From positions 186,001 through 250,000 of the forward strand of contig NZ_JAINZO010000002.1 in the NCBI RefSeq assembly GCF_020179605.1: a stretch of DNA of 64,000 nt. Reading direction: 5' to 3'. Origin of the DNA: Geomonas agri. GTDB taxonomy: Bacteria; Desulfobacterota; Desulfuromonadia; Geobacterales; Geobacteraceae. How positions within the stretch are numbered: position 1 is the first letter of the stretch; every line of letters starts with the position of its first letter. Under the pieces are notes generated by a model. The model had not been told where the DNA came from. It made no database searches and saw only the letters and a list, made by a program, of their open reading frames with translations. Positions 31,760 through 41,253 of this stretch are shown here, piece after piece. The position numbers were made by a program, and so were the translations under genes.

Positions 31760-34700
31760 GCCGCCTCGCCGACCTGGCCGCGCTGCTGCTCTCCGCGCTC
31801 TCCGAGCCGGACAAGGGCGACCTGTCCCACCAGCTGGAACAGGTCGGTTTCAGCTACGGCGCGCGCACGGTCGAAAACCTGAGACTTCTCTCTGAGGTGC
31901 TGCCCGGCGAGCGCTTGGTCGAACTGGCGCTCGCCGCACTCTCCACGCCGCTGCCGGACATGGCGCTCAACGGCTTTGAACGCATCAGCACCGTGGTCCC
32001 CCGCGAAGCCCTGCTGGAGATCTGCTCCCGCCGCGCCCTCAACACCCAGTTGATGAACATCTGCGGCTCCTCCCCCTTCCTAACCAACATCATCTGCCGC
32101 GACCCATCCTACCTGCAGCGCCTTTTCGTCGAGCGCGAAATCATGCTGCGCCGCAGTGAAGAAGAAATGCTGCAGGCCCTGCGCGATCGCATCCCGCAGG
32201 GAACCAGCTACGCCGACCTCTTCTCCCACCTGCGCCGCTTCAAGTACGCCGAGATGCTGCGCATCGCCGCACGCGACCTCAACGGGCTCGCCCCCCTGGA
32301 AGAAGTCACCGGTGAACTCTCCTCGCTCGCCGCTGCCACCCTGCAAATTGCCTACGAGGCAGCCTTCGCCCAGCTGGTGCAGGAGCACGGCACGCCAATG
32401 GAGCAGACCCCGAACGGCCCGGTCACTGCCGAATTCACCATCATCGGCATGGGCAAGTTCGGCGGCAGGGAGCTCAACTTCTCCTCCGACATCGACCTGA
32501 TCTACTTCTACTCTTCCGACAAGGGGGAAAGTATCGGCATCCCGGACGGACGCGGCGGGTTCAAAAGCAAGCTCTCCCTGCACGCTTTCTTCGTGAAGCT
32601 GGCCGAGATGGTGAGCCGTGCCATCTCCCAGGTCACCGAGGACGGCTTCGTGTTCCGCGTCGACATGGGGCTCAGGCCCGACGGCAAGGCCGGGGACCTC
32701 GCCAGCTCCATGCGCTCCGCCGAGGTCTACTACGAGGCCTGGGGCCAGTCCTGGGAACGCGCCGCCATGATGAAAGCGCGCCCGGTTGCCGGCTCCATCG
32801 AACTGGGCGAAAGGATCCTTGCCGCACTGACTCCATTCATCTACCGCCGTTACCTCGATTACAACCTGATCGAAGACATGATGGCGATGAAGAAGAAGAT
32901 CGATGCCTCTCTTGCCCGCAACCAGGAGGGAGAGGTCAATATCAAGCTCGGGCGCGGCGGCATCCGGGAGATCGAATTCTTCATCCAGGCGCTGCAGCTG
33001 GTCTACGCCGGCAAGAACCCGCAGCTGCGCGAGCGCAACTCGTTGAAGGCCCTGCAGACGCTCTACCAGGCGCACCTCATCAAGGAAGGCGACTGCACCG
33101 CCCTCTCCGACGCCTACCGCTTCTTGCGCACCGTCGAACACCGGATCCAGGTAGTGCAGGAGCGCCAGACCCATGCCCTGCCGCGCAAGGACGAGGAACT
33201 GCACGCGCTGGCCCGGCGCTGCGGCTATCTCAGGAAAGACGGTCTGCAGCGCTTCCGCGAAACGCTCGAGGGGCACCGCCGCGCCGTCTCCGCCATCTAC
33301 GGCGATCTATTCCTGTCCCGTGACGAGAAGATCAAGGAGGAGGTGCTCCCCGAGGTGCACTTCTTCTTCGACCACAACGCCGATCCCGACCTCATCAAGG
33401 ACATGCTCGAGGAGCGCCATTTCGAACACCCCGATGCTGCCTACGAGAACCTCTTGGTTCTGCGCGACGGCCCAGCCAAGGTGAACCTTACCGAACAGGG
33501 ACGGCGCACCCTGGAGAAGATCGCCCCGCTGTTCTTGCAGGAGGTCTTCCACAGCCCCGACCCCGACCTGGCGCTGGCCAACCTGGAGCGCTTCCTCTCC
33601 TCGCAGCGGACCCGTTCCTCGATCTACGCCCTTTTGGCCGAGAACCGCGACATCCTGAAGCTCCTCACCTCCATGTTCGGCATGTCCGAGTTCCTCTCCA
33701 AGATCTTCATCGGGCACCCGGAGCTGTTGGACAGCATGACCACGCACGGCTATGCCTACCTCCAGAAGGAACGGGCGACCATGGCCAAGGAGCTGGACGA
33801 TTTCATCACCCAGGCCGACTGCTTCGAAGAAGAGCTGGACGCCATGCGCAGCTACCGCCACGAGGAGTTCCTGCGCATCGGTATGAACGACATCTACGGC
33901 AAGATGAAGCAGCCCGAGGTGGCGCAGCAGTTGACCGACCTGGCCGACGTCACCCTCGCCGCTGCCTGCTGCATAGCGACGGGCGAATTGGCCCGGTTCG
34001 GCCGTCCCATGGTGGTCGACGAGGACGGCAGCAGGCACCAGGCGGCCTTCGCCATCGTCGCCATGGGCAAACTGGGGGGCTTCGAGCTCAACTACCATTC
34101 CGACCTGGACGTCATCTACATCTACGACGGCCAGGGGTTCACCGACGGCGAGAAGAGCATCACCAACCGCGAGTACTTCGCCAAACTCGGGCAGAAGATC
34201 ATCCTGGTGCTGACCACCCAGACCCGTGAGGGGTACGCCTACAAGATCGACACCCGGCTGCGCCCCTCCGGCAACGCCGGCCCGCTTGTCACCTCCATCG
34301 AGGCCTTCGAGACCTACCACGCCACGGAAGCACAGATCTGGGAGCGCCAGGCGCTCACCAAGGCGCGGGTCACCTATGGCGATCCACGACTGAAGGAGAA
34401 GGTGGAAAAGATCATCGAGGGGACCGTGTACGGCGCCAGCGCCGACGACTCCGTGCGCAAGGAGATCCACCGGCTCAGGATGCGCATGGAGAACGAGCTG
34501 GCCAAGGAATCGACCGGCAGCTACAACATCAAGACCGGCCGCGGCGGCATGGTCGACGTCGAGTTCATCATCCAGTTCCTGCAACTGAAGTACGGCTGCG
34601 AGCACCGCGAGATCCGCAGTTGCAACACCCTGGCAGCGATGGACGCCATGCGCATACAGGGGATCATCACCGAACCCGATTTCCAGTCACTCGCCGAAGG

Positions 34701-34974
34701 GTACCGTTTCCTGCGCCGCCTGGAGAACCGTCTGCGCATCATCCACGACTACTCGATGAACGACCTGGGCGGGCCGCTCAAATACCTGAACAAGCTGGCC
34801 AGGAGGCTCGGCTACGACCCTATGCTGAAGAACCCGGGACAGGCGCTGATGGCTGATTACGAGCGGGTCACCGAGGCGGTGCGTGAGGTGTACGGCAGGA
34901 TTCTTGGGGGCGAAGCGGCAAGCGAACAGGCGGCCACAGATGCACAGTCCCCTCCCCCGGAGGGGGAGGGTTAG
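31756..34974 (+). CDS. glnE: Glutamine synthetase adenylyltransferase/adenylyl-removing enzyme
   Basis: A 1072-residue bifunctional protein that adenylylates and deadenylylates glutamine synthetase in response to PII and glutamine. Two nucleotidyltransferase domains are visible: [20 protein letters not shown] (about 231) and [20 protein letters not shown] (about 768), each with the GSxxxxDxD metal motif. The intervening and C-terminal helical domains are standard. The final residues ([11 protein letters not shown]) and the stop codon are contributed by an intergenic family A palindrome, an odd terminal extension. It is translationally coupled to mtnA. Confidence 0.94.
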   Translation: MSRLADLAALLLSALSEPDKGDLSHQLEQVGFSYGARTVENLRLLSEVLPGERLVELALAALSTPLPDMALNGFERISTVVPREALLEICSRRALNTQLMNICGSSPFLTNIICRDPSYLQRLFVEREIMLRRSEEEMLQALRDRIPQGTSYADLFSHLRRFKYAEMLRIAARDLNGLAPLEEVTGELSSLAAATLQIAYEAAFAQLVQEHGTPMEQTPNGPVTAEFTIIGMGKFGGRELNFSSDIDLIYFYSSDKGESIGIPDGRGGFKSKLSLHAFFVKLAEMVSRAISQVTEDGFVFRVDMGLRPDGKAGDLASSMRSAEVYYEAWGQSWERAAMMKARPVAGSIELGERILAALTPFIYRRYLDYNLIEDMMAMKKKIDASLARNQEGEVNIKLGRGGIREIEFFIQALQLVYAGKNPQLRERNSLKALQTLYQAHLIKEGDCTALSDAYRFLRTVEHRIQVVQERQTHALPRKDEELHALARRCGYLRKDGLQRFRETLEGHRRAVSAIYGDLFLSRDEKIKEEVLPEVHFFFDHNADPDLIKDMLEERHFEHPDAAYENLLVLRDGPAKVNLTEQGRRTLEKIAPLFLQEVFHSPDPDLALANLERFLSSQRTRSSIYALLAENRDILKLLTSMFGMSEFLSKIFIGHPELLDSMTTHGYAYLQKERATMAKELDDFITQADCFEEELDAMRSYRHEEFLRIGMNDIYGKMKQPEVAQQLTDLADVTLAAACCIATGELARFGRPMVVDEDGSRHQAAFAIVAMGKLGGFELNYHSDLDVIYIYDGQGFTDGEKSITNREYFAKLGQKIILVLTTQTREGYAYKIDTRLRPSGNAGPLVTSIEAFETYHATEAQIWERQALTKARVTYGDPRLKEKVEKIIEGTVYGASADDSVRKEIHRLRMRMENELAKESTGSYNIKTGRGGMVDVEFIIQFLQLKYGCEHREIRSCNTLAAMDAMRIQGIITEPDFQSLAEGYRFLRRLENRLRIIHDYSMNDLGGPLKYLNKLARRLGYDPMLKNPGQALMADYERVTEAVREVYGRILGGEAASEQAATDAQSPPPEGEG

Positions 34975-35121
34975 GGAGGGGGAAATCCCCGCGCGGAAAA
35001 GACTTGGGCGACGCCGGGTAGCGGCTTCGCTCAAAAATCCCCCTTCCCAACCTCCCCCCTCCGGGGGGAGGAGCATCCTGGCCGTCCCCTCGCCCTCTGG
35101 GAGAGGGGCAGGGGAGAGGGC
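34945..35121. repeat. Cluster of three family A palindromes after glnE
   Basis: Copies occupy about 34945-34983, 35039-35073 and 35084-35121. The first overlaps the 3' end of glnE and encodes its stop. The first and second are in opposite orientation and could pair. This is the densest cluster of the family in the window. Confidence 0.7.
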
Positions 35122-35131
35122 TACATGGACA

Positions 35132-35154
35132 GATCCCCTCCGGGGGTCTTTTTT
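35132..35154 (+). terminator. Putative terminator before ybgC
   Basis: GATCCCC-TCC-GGGGG-TC forms a short GC-rich stem followed by six T residues, 15 bp before the thioesterase start. It could end glnE transcription, which would leave ybgC needing its own promoter. Confidence 0.5.
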
Positions 35155-35168
35155 ATTGAGGAGGCTAC

Positions 35169-35579
35169 ATGGAAGTACGGATTTACTACGAAGACACCGA
35201 TGCGGGCGGGGTGGTGTACCACTCCAACTACATAAGCTACATGGAAAGGGCCAGGACGGAATTTCTCAGGACGCACGGCCTGTCGGTGCGCGAGATGCAC
35301 GACATGGGGATCATCTTCCCGGTGGTGGCCATCGAGGCCAACTTCCGGGCGCCGGCCCGGTTGGACGACCTCCTGGTGGTGCGCACCCAGATCGCGACGC
35401 TGAAGAACAGCTCATTCATGGTGGCGCAGCAGGTGGTCAGGAAGGAAGACGACAAGTTACTGGTGGAGGCGAAGGTGACACTGGCCTGCGTCAGCCCGGA
35501 GATGAAGGCACGACGCCTGCCCAACGAGATCAGGGAGTTGTTCACGAGGTTGTTGGAGGAGAGCCAGCAGGAAGGTTGA
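35169..35579 (+). CDS. YbgC/FadM-type acyl-CoA thioesterase
   Basis: A 136-residue hot-dog fold thioesterase. The signature YYEDTDAGGVVYHSNYISYM spans about 6-25 and includes the catalytic Asp (DTDAGG) and a Tyr/His pair; RARTEFLR follows. Family members hydrolyse short or acyl-ACP/CoA thioesters and often travel with tol-pal genes, but no tol genes are seen here. GAGGAGG upstream supports the ATG. It ends just before a family B/C repeat. Confidence 0.9.
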   Translation: MEVRIYYEDTDAGGVVYHSNYISYMERARTEFLRTHGLSVREMHDMGIIFPVVAIEANFRAPARLDDLLVVRTQIATLKNSSFMVAQQVVRKEDDKLLVEAKVTLACVSPEMKARRLPNEIRELFTRLLEESQQEG

Positions 35580-35592
35580 GATCTGCACCTTT

Positions 35593-35659
35593 CCCCCCTT
35601 TCGCAAAGGGGGAAGGTCGAAGATCTAAGGGGACAGGCACCTGGCGGAGCCAGTCCCCT
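35593..35659. repeat. Adjacent family B and family C hairpins
   Basis: CCCCCCTTTCGCAAAGGGGG (35593-35612) is a family B hairpin like the ends of the DUF559 element. AGGGGACAGGCACC and CAGTCCCCT (35628-35659) form a family C hairpin. They lie between two convergent genes and may act as a transcription end. A near-identical C copy occurs at 63188-63217. Confidence 0.75.
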
Positions 35660-35664
35660 AGGGG

Positions 35665-36171
35665 TCAGTTGGCGTCCGAGGTGGGTGGGGTCTTCTTGTC
35701 CCGGCGCTCCTCGAGCAGCATGTCGACGGCGAGGATGAAGACACCGACGCAGATGGCGGAGTCGGCGATGTTGAAAGCGGGCCAGTGGTGCCCTTTCCAA
35801 TGCACGTCGAGGAAGTCGATGACCTCGCCCAGGCGCACCCGGTCGATCATGTTGCCCAACGCACCGGAGAAGATCAGCGACAACGAGGCGACGTTCCAAG
35901 TCTGGTTGTCCCGCATTTTGCCAACCGCCACCAGGATTACGATGACCGCGATGCTGGAAACCAGCAGAAAGAAAGGAAGCCGGTAGCTCGAAGAGGCCAA
36001 GATCCCGAAGGCGGCTCCCTTGTTGCGCAGATAGGTGATGTTGAAGAACCCCTCGATGACGGGATAGGAGCTGTGCAGGGTCATGCTCTTGTCGATGTAG
36101 ACCTTGCTCCACTGGTCCAGGACCAGCACCAGCGCCGAGACCGCTGCGAGGATGATGTATTTCGGTTTCAT
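35665..36171 (-). CDS. lspA: Lipoprotein signal peptidase (signal peptidase II)
   Basis: A 168-residue inner-membrane aspartyl protease that cleaves prolipoproteins. Four hydrophobic helices are visible. The catalytic Asp pair lies in GNMIDRVRLG and FNIADSAIC, and the VLVLDQWSKVY and LRNKGAAFGI motifs are present. The ATG at 36171 is preceded by AAAGGA; the frame is open upstream but only through repeats. It follows ileS on the same strand, the common ileS-lspA pairing. Confidence 0.95.
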   Translation of the reverse strand: MKPKYIILAAVSALVLVLDQWSKVYIDKSMTLHSSYPVIEGFFNITYLRNKGAAFGILASSSYRLPFFLLVSSIAVIVILVAVGKMRDNQTWNVASLSLIFSGALGNMIDRVRLGEVIDFLDVHWKGHHWPAFNIADSAICVGVFILAVDMLLEERRDKKTPPTSDAN

Positions 36172-36198
36172 AGGGTCCTTTAGAAGATGGTCCCGAGG

Positions 36199-36292
36199 TC
36201 CCCTCTCCCTCCGGGAGAGGGCCAGGGTGAGGGTATCGCCGATGGCACCGCCCTCACCCGCCCTGCGGGCACCCTCTCCCATAGGGAGAGGG
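36199..36292. repeat. Inverted pair of family A palindromes between ileS and lspA
   Basis: Copies at about 36199-36233 and 36251-36292 lie in opposite orientation (CCCCTCTCCCTCCGGGAGAG, then CCCTCACCCGCC and CCCTCTCCC...GGGAGAGGG). They separate ileS from lspA within what is usually one operon. Confidence 0.7.
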
Positions 36293-36316
36293 TAATCCAA
36301 TCAAAGATTTAGCTAC

Positions 36317-39094
36317 CTATTTCACAGCGGCCAGGCATTTCGGGCAGATGCCCGGATGGCCGGCGTCTTCGCCCAGCTTCTCGCTGTAGCACCAGCAGCG
36401 CTCGCACTTCTCACCCGGAGCCGCGCTGACACCCACCTCGAGTCCTTCCACCCCTTCCGCAACGTAGACCTCGCCGGAAACTGCGCCGGCAAGCTCCGCC
36501 TTGGAAACGATAAAGATCTCGGCGAGCTGATCCGCGTAATCCTTCAGAAGCACCTCGGTCTCGCCGGAGGCCTTGATGGCGACGGCGGCGTCGAGGGAGT
36601 GCCCGATCACTTTCTTCACGCGGGCAAGTTCGAGCGCCTTGGAGACCTCGGAGCGGATCTTGATGATCTTCTCCCAGCGCACTGCCAGCGCCTCATCCTT
36701 GACCTCGGGGGTGAGCGCCGGGAAGAGCGCCACGTGCACGCTCGACTCGCGGGTGCCGGGCATCTCGGCCCAGACTTCCTCGGCGGTGAAGGAGAGCACC
36801 GGCGCCACCATGCGCACCAGGGCGTCAAGTACCTTGTACATGACGGTCTGGCCGCTTCTCCTGGCCAGCGAATCCTTCTTCGAGGTGTAGACGCGGTCCT
36901 TGAGAATATCGAGGTAGAAGGCGCTCATCTCGACGGTGCAGAAGCCGTTCACCGCGTGGTACAGGATGTGGAACTCGCTGTCGGTGTAGGAGGCGAGCAC
37001 CTTCTCCTTCAGAAGCTCGAGCTGGTGCATGGCCCAACGGTCCAGCTCCGGCATCTGCTCGAACGGGACGCAGTCGGTGTCCGGGTTGAAGTCGTGGATG
37101 TTGCCCAGGATGTAGCGGCAGGTGTTCCTGATGCGGCGGTAGCTCTCGGAGAGCCGGGTCAGGATCTCCTGGGAGATGCGCAGGTCGTCGCGGTAGTCCT
37201 GCGCGGCGACCCAGAGGCGGAGCACGTCGGCGCCGAACTTCTTGATGACGTCTTCCGGCGCCACCACGTTGCCCACGGACTTGCTCATCTTGCGGCCGGC
37301 GCCGTCCATGACGAAGCCGTGGGTGAGCACGTTCTTGTAGGGGGCGCGGCCGCGGGTGCCGACGCTGGCCAAGAGCGACGAGTGGAACCAGCCGCGGTGC
37401 TGGTCGCTTCCTTCCAGGTACATGTCGGCCGGAGAACCCAGGTTGTCGCGCAGTTCGAGGACGGCGGCGTGCGAGGTGCCGGAGTCGAACCAGACGTCGA
37501 GGATGTCCCCTTCCTTCTCGAACTCGTTCTTGCCGCAGGAGGGGCAGGTGGTCCCTTCCGGCAGGAACTTGGCGGCATCCCAGTCGTACCAGATGTCGGA
37601 GGTGTGCTCGGCGAAGAGGTCGGCCACCTGGTGCATGATCTTGCCGTCAGCCATGACGTGGCCGCAGCTCTTGCAGTAGAAGGCCGCGATGGGCACGCCC
37701 CAGGAGCGCTGGCGGGACACGCACCAGTCCGGACGGTTCTCGATCATGCCGTAGATGCGCTCGCGGCCCCACTTCGGGATCCAGTTGACGTTGTTGATCT
37801 CACTGAGTGCCTTGCCGCGCAGGTCGTTCTTCTCCATGGAGATGAACCACTGCTCGGTGGCGCGGAAGATGACCGGCTTCTTGCAGCGCCAGCAATGCGG
37901 GTAGGAGTGGGAAATCTCCTTGGAGCCCAAAAGCGCGCCGACCTCGGTCAGCTTCTCGATTACGTTCTTGTTGGCGTCGAAGACGAACTGGCCGCCGAAG
38001 AACTCGATGTTTTCGTAGAAGCGGCCGCGGTTGTCGACCGGGTTGTAGATATCGAGTCCCGAGGCGAGGCCCAGCTCGTAGTCTTCCTGGCCGTGGCCGG
38101 GCGCGGTGTGGACGCAGCCGGTGCCGGCTTCCAGGGTGACGTGCTCGCCCAGGAGGATGATGGAATCCTGATCGTAGAACGGGTGGCGGGCCAACTTCTT
38201 CTCCAGGATCTTGGACGGGAACTTGGTCAGCACGGTCCCCTCGGCGCCGATCTCCTTCAGGAAGCTCTCCTTGAGGCCGTCGGCCACGATGACCACGTCG
38301 CCGCTGTTCAGCGCGAGCGCCACGTAGTCGAGCTCCGGGTGCAGCGCGATGGCGAGGTTCGCCGGGAGGGTCCAGGGGGTGGTGGTCCAGATGACCATGG
38401 ACGGCTTCTTGCCGGCCAGCTCAGGCACCGCGCCGCCCAGGTCCTCTTTGAGCGGGAACTTTACGAACACGGACGGGGACTTGTGGTCCGCGTACTCGAC
38501 CTCGGCCTCGGCCAGCGCCGTGCCGCAGGAGGAGCACCAGTGTACCGGCTTCTTCCCCTTGTAGAGGCCGCCGTTCTCGGCGAAGGTGGCCAGTTCGCGG
38601 GCGGTGGCGCCCTCGTAGCTCGCATTCATGGTCAGGTACGGTTCGTTCCAGTCGCCGAAAATGCCCAGGCGCTCGAACTCGGCGCGCTGGATGGCGACGA
38701 ACTTGGCGGCGTACTCGCGGCAGAGTTTGCGCATCTCCAGCTTGGAGATCTCGTGCTTCTTGGAGCCGAGGTTCTTCTCCACCTGCAGTTCGATGGGGAG
38801 GCCGTGGCAGTCCCAACCCGGCACGTAGGGGGCGGCGAAGCCTTCCATGCGTTTGCTCTTCAGCACGATGTCCTTGAGGATCTTGTTCAGCGCGTGGCCG
38901 ATATGGATATGACCGTTGGCGTAGGGAGGGCCGTCGTGCAGCACGTAGCGCGGCTTGCCTTTGCCGGCCTCCTCGATCTTGCTGTGTATGTCAACCTCAG
39001 CCCACTGCTTGAGCATTTCGGGCTCGCGCTGGGGAAGATTCCCCTTCATCGGGAAGTTGGTTATCGGGAGATTAAGAGTATCTTTGTAATCCAT
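36317..39094 (-). CDS. ileS: Isoleucine--tRNA ligase
   Basis: A 925-residue class I synthetase. The HIGH motif is at 64-67 (HIHIGH), the KMSKS loop (RKMSKSVGN) near 600, and the editing CP1 domain lies between them with [11 protein letters not shown]. The C-terminal zinc site has CERCWCYS and GICPKC. It charges tRNA-Ile and edits Val-tRNA-Ile. Length and the zinc tail fit the bacterial type. lspA follows downstream across a repeat pair. Confidence 0.97.
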   Translation of the reverse strand: MDYKDTLNLPITNFPMKGNLPQREPEMLKQWAEVDIHSKIEEAGKGKPRYVLHDGPPYANGHIHIGHALNKILKDIVLKSKRMEGFAAPYVPGWDCHGLPIELQVEKNLGSKKHEISKLEMRKLCREYAAKFVAIQRAEFERLGIFGDWNEPYLTMNASYEGATARELATFAENGGLYKGKKPVHWCSSCGTALAEAEVEYADHKSPSVFVKFPLKEDLGGAVPELAGKKPSMVIWTTTPWTLPANLAIALHPELDYVALALNSGDVVIVADGLKESFLKEIGAEGTVLTKFPSKILEKKLARHPFYDQDSIILLGEHVTLEAGTGCVHTAPGHGQEDYELGLASGLDIYNPVDNRGRFYENIEFFGGQFVFDANKNVIEKLTEVGALLGSKEISHSYPHCWRCKKPVIFRATEQWFISMEKNDLRGKALSEINNVNWIPKWGRERIYGMIENRPDWCVSRQRSWGVPIAAFYCKSCGHVMADGKIMHQVADLFAEHTSDIWYDWDAAKFLPEGTTCPSCGKNEFEKEGDILDVWFDSGTSHAAVLELRDNLGSPADMYLEGSDQHRGWFHSSLLASVGTRGRAPYKNVLTHGFVMDGAGRKMSKSVGNVVAPEDVIKKFGADVLRLWVAAQDYRDDLRISQEILTRLSESYRRIRNTCRYILGNIHDFNPDTDCVPFEQMPELDRWAMHQLELLKEKVLASYTDSEFHILYHAVNGFCTVEMSAFYLDILKDRVYTSKKDSLARRSGQTVMYKVLDALVRMVAPVLSFTAEEVWAEMPGTRESSVHVALFPALTPEVKDEALAVRWEKIIKIRSEVSKALELARVKKVIGHSLDAAVAIKASGETEVLLKDYADQLAEIFIVSKAELAGAVSGEVYVAEGVEGLEVGVSAAPGEKCERCWCYSEKLGEDAGHPGICPKCLAAVK

Positions 39095-39141
39095 GTAAAC
39101 GGCCTCCGCACTGTCTATTTAAGCCATGAGAGAAACGACTT

Positions 39142-39170
39142 AAGCTACAAGCAATGGGGAGGAATGTCAA
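39142..39170 (-). promoter_or_regulatory. Putative promoter for ileS
   Basis: On the reverse strand a perfect TTGACA (39165-39170) is followed after 17 bp by TAGCTT (39142-39147). It lies about 50 bp before the ileS start. The -10 element is a weak match. Confidence 0.45.
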
Positions 39171-39244
39171 GCGCAAACAAGGATTTCCGCACCTTACGCC
39201 ATTGTTGCCCCCCCAGCCAGCGTGTAGGTTTTTTCGAAGGGGAG

Positions 39245-39274
39245 GTGACAAATCCAACGGCAATGGTGTATAAA
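39245..39274 (+). promoter_or_regulatory. Putative promoter for the first kup gene
   Basis: GTGACA (39245-39250) and TATAAA (39269-39274) are separated by 18 bp, about 70 bp before the first kup gene. It is divergent from ileS. Confidence 0.5.
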
Positions 39275-39344
39275 TCCCTGCACCGTTCAATGCGTCTAAT
39301 CAGTTACGTCCTGTGACAGTCTTTTCTTGTCCCGTTGGAGTTTT

Positions 39345-41165
39345 ATGAGTCAAAAAACCGAGCTTTCTTACTGGGGCGGTATTGTCAAGGCACTGGGCCT
39401 CGTGTTCGGGGACATTGGCACGAGCCCCATCTATACCCTGACCGTCGTATTCGCGATGACCAAGCCCACCGTGTCCAACGTGTACGGCATCCTCTGCCTG
39501 GTCTTTTGGACCATGACCATTCTGGTCACGGCGGAGTACGCATGGCTCGCCATGAGCCTCGGCAAGAAGGGTCAGGGGGGCGAGATCGTGCTCCGGGAGA
39601 TTATCATCAAGCTCTTCCGGCAGGGGCGCGTGCTCGCGTTCGCGGGATTTCTCTCCTTCCTGGGGGTGTCGCTCCTTTTGGGCGACGGCGTCATTACCCC
39701 CGCCATCTCGATCCTCTCGGCGGTCGAGGGCCTGCTGTTCATCCCCGGGCTCGAGGCGACACGGCAGGGGGTGCTGGTCGGCATCGCCGCACTCATCGCC
39801 ATCACCCTCTTCTTCGTCCAGTCGCGCGGCACCGACAAGATCACCGGCATCTTCGGCCCCATCATGATCCTGTACTTCGGCTCTCTCTTCGTCTCGGGCC
39901 TGGTTTCCGTTTCGGGTACCCCGGAGATCGTGGGTGCCATCAACCCCGTGCACGCCATCAACTTCTTCCGCGAAAACGGCATCGCCGGCTACTTTGTCCT
40001 CTCCGAAGTGATCCTGTGCTCGACCGGCGGCGAGGCCCTCTACGCCGACATGGGACACCTGGGCAAGAAGCCGATCATCCGCGCCTGGTACTTCGTTTTC
40101 GCCGCGCTCTACATGAACTACCTGGGGCAGGGAGCGCACCTGCTGCAAAATCCCGACAGTAAGAACATACTGTTCTCCATGATCCAGGGCCAGTCGTCGC
40201 TGCTGTACATCCCGTTCCTGGTCCTCACCATCTTCGCCACCATCATCGCGTCGCAGTCCATCATCAGCGGGGTTTTCTCCATCGTGTACCAGGGGATCAC
40301 CACGCGCCTCATGCCACTGTTCAAGGTCGACTACACCTCGACCCACATGCAATCGCAGATCTACATCGGCGCGGTGAACTGGACCCTCATGTGCGCAGTC
40401 ATCTTCGTCATGTTCTTCTTCCAGAAGTCCGGCAACCTCGCCGCGGCCTACGGCATGGCGGTCACCGGCTCCATGACCATCACCGCCATCATGATGATCA
40501 TGGTATTCTCAAAAACTACGAAGAAGTGGAAGGTCCCAATTGTAGCGGCCATCGCCGTCATCGACGTGATCTACTTCACTTCGACCTTCCCCAAGTTCGT
40601 ACACGGCGCCTACTGGTCCATCATCCTGGCCTCCATCCCCTTCATCACCATCCAGGTCTGGACCCACGGCCAGCGCCACCTCTACCGCGCCCTGCGCCCG
40701 CTCGACCTGGACATTTTCCTGCTCTCCTACGAGCAGATCTACGCCAAGGCCAAGAACATCCCGGGCAGCGCTCTCTTTTTCATCAAGGCGCTCGACGTGA
40801 TCCCCCCCTACATCGTGCACTGCATGATCCGCTCGAACATCATCTACGAGAGGAACGTGCTCATCTCCATCGTGCGCACTGATGAGCCCTTCGGCAACAT
40901 CGCCCGCCACAAGAAGGACGTTGGGACCGGGCTTGAGTTCTTCCAGATCAGCGCCGGCTACATGGAGGTGCTGGACATCGAGAAGCAGTTGAAGGAACAC
41001 GGCATTCAGGAGAAGGTCATCTTCTACGGCGTCGAGGACATCGAGACCAAGAACCCCGTCTGGAGACTCTTCGACCTGATCAAGAAGGTCACCCCTAACT
41101 TCGTACAGTTCAACAAGCTTCCCGCCGCCAAACTGCAAGGGGTGGTGACGCGGGTGGAAATGTAG
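39345..41165 (+). CDS. kup: KUP-family low-affinity potassium transporter (copy 1)
   Basis: A 606-residue potassium/proton symporter of the inner membrane. The N-terminus GLVFGDIGTSPIYTL, GDGVITPAISILSAVEG and the GGEALYADMGHLG motif are Kup hallmarks. About twelve hydrophobic helices precede a cytoplasmic C-terminal domain of about 150 residues. The ATG at 39345 has GGAG four bases upstream; a TTG at 39327 is less likely. A second kup gene of nearly the same length follows 88 bp later. Confidence 0.95.
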   Translation: MSQKTELSYWGGIVKALGLVFGDIGTSPIYTLTVVFAMTKPTVSNVYGILCLVFWTMTILVTAEYAWLAMSLGKKGQGGEIVLREIIIKLFRQGRVLAFAGFLSFLGVSLLLGDGVITPAISILSAVEGLLFIPGLEATRQGVLVGIAALIAITLFFVQSRGTDKITGIFGPIMILYFGSLFVSGLVSVSGTPEIVGAINPVHAINFFRENGIAGYFVLSEVILCSTGGEALYADMGHLGKKPIIRAWYFVFAALYMNYLGQGAHLLQNPDSKNILFSMIQGQSSLLYIPFLVLTIFATIIASQSIISGVFSIVYQGITTRLMPLFKVDYTSTHMQSQIYIGAVNWTLMCAVIFVMFFFQKSGNLAAAYGMAVTGSMTITAIMMIMVFSKTTKKWKVPIVAAIAVIDVIYFTSTFPKFVHGAYWSIILASIPFITIQVWTHGQRHLYRALRPLDLDIFLLSYEQIYAKAKNIPGSALFFIKALDVIPPYIVHCMIRSNIIYERNVLISIVRTDEPFGNIARHKKDVGTGLEFFQISAGYMEVLDIEKQLKEHGIQEKVIFYGVEDIETKNPVWRLFDLIKKVTPNFVQFNKLPAAKLQGVVTRVEM

Positions 41166-41192
41166 ATACACCGGAACTTTGCGCGGTTTTTC

Positions 41193-41221
41193 TTGTCACC
41201 GGTGCAGAGCGGTGCTATAAG
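41193..41221 (+). promoter_or_regulatory. Sigma-70-type promoter for the second kup gene
   Basis: TTGTCA (41193-41198) and TATAAG (41216-41221) are spaced exactly 17 bp. The transcript would start about 25 bp before the second kup ATG, so copy 2 can be expressed independently of copy 1. Confidence 0.65.
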
Positions 41222-41253
41222 TTGCGCGCTGTTACCAACCGGAGGCGTGCTCC

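Noticed and set aside
36356-39316. 986-codon forward frame antisense to ileS
   Set aside because: It is longer than ileS but its translation has no domain and contains the reverse image of the synthetase motifs.
39095-39344. Possible riboswitch or T-box between ileS and kup
   Set aside because: No T-box sequence, specifier stem or recognised ligand-binding core could be found. Only promoter-like elements are supported.
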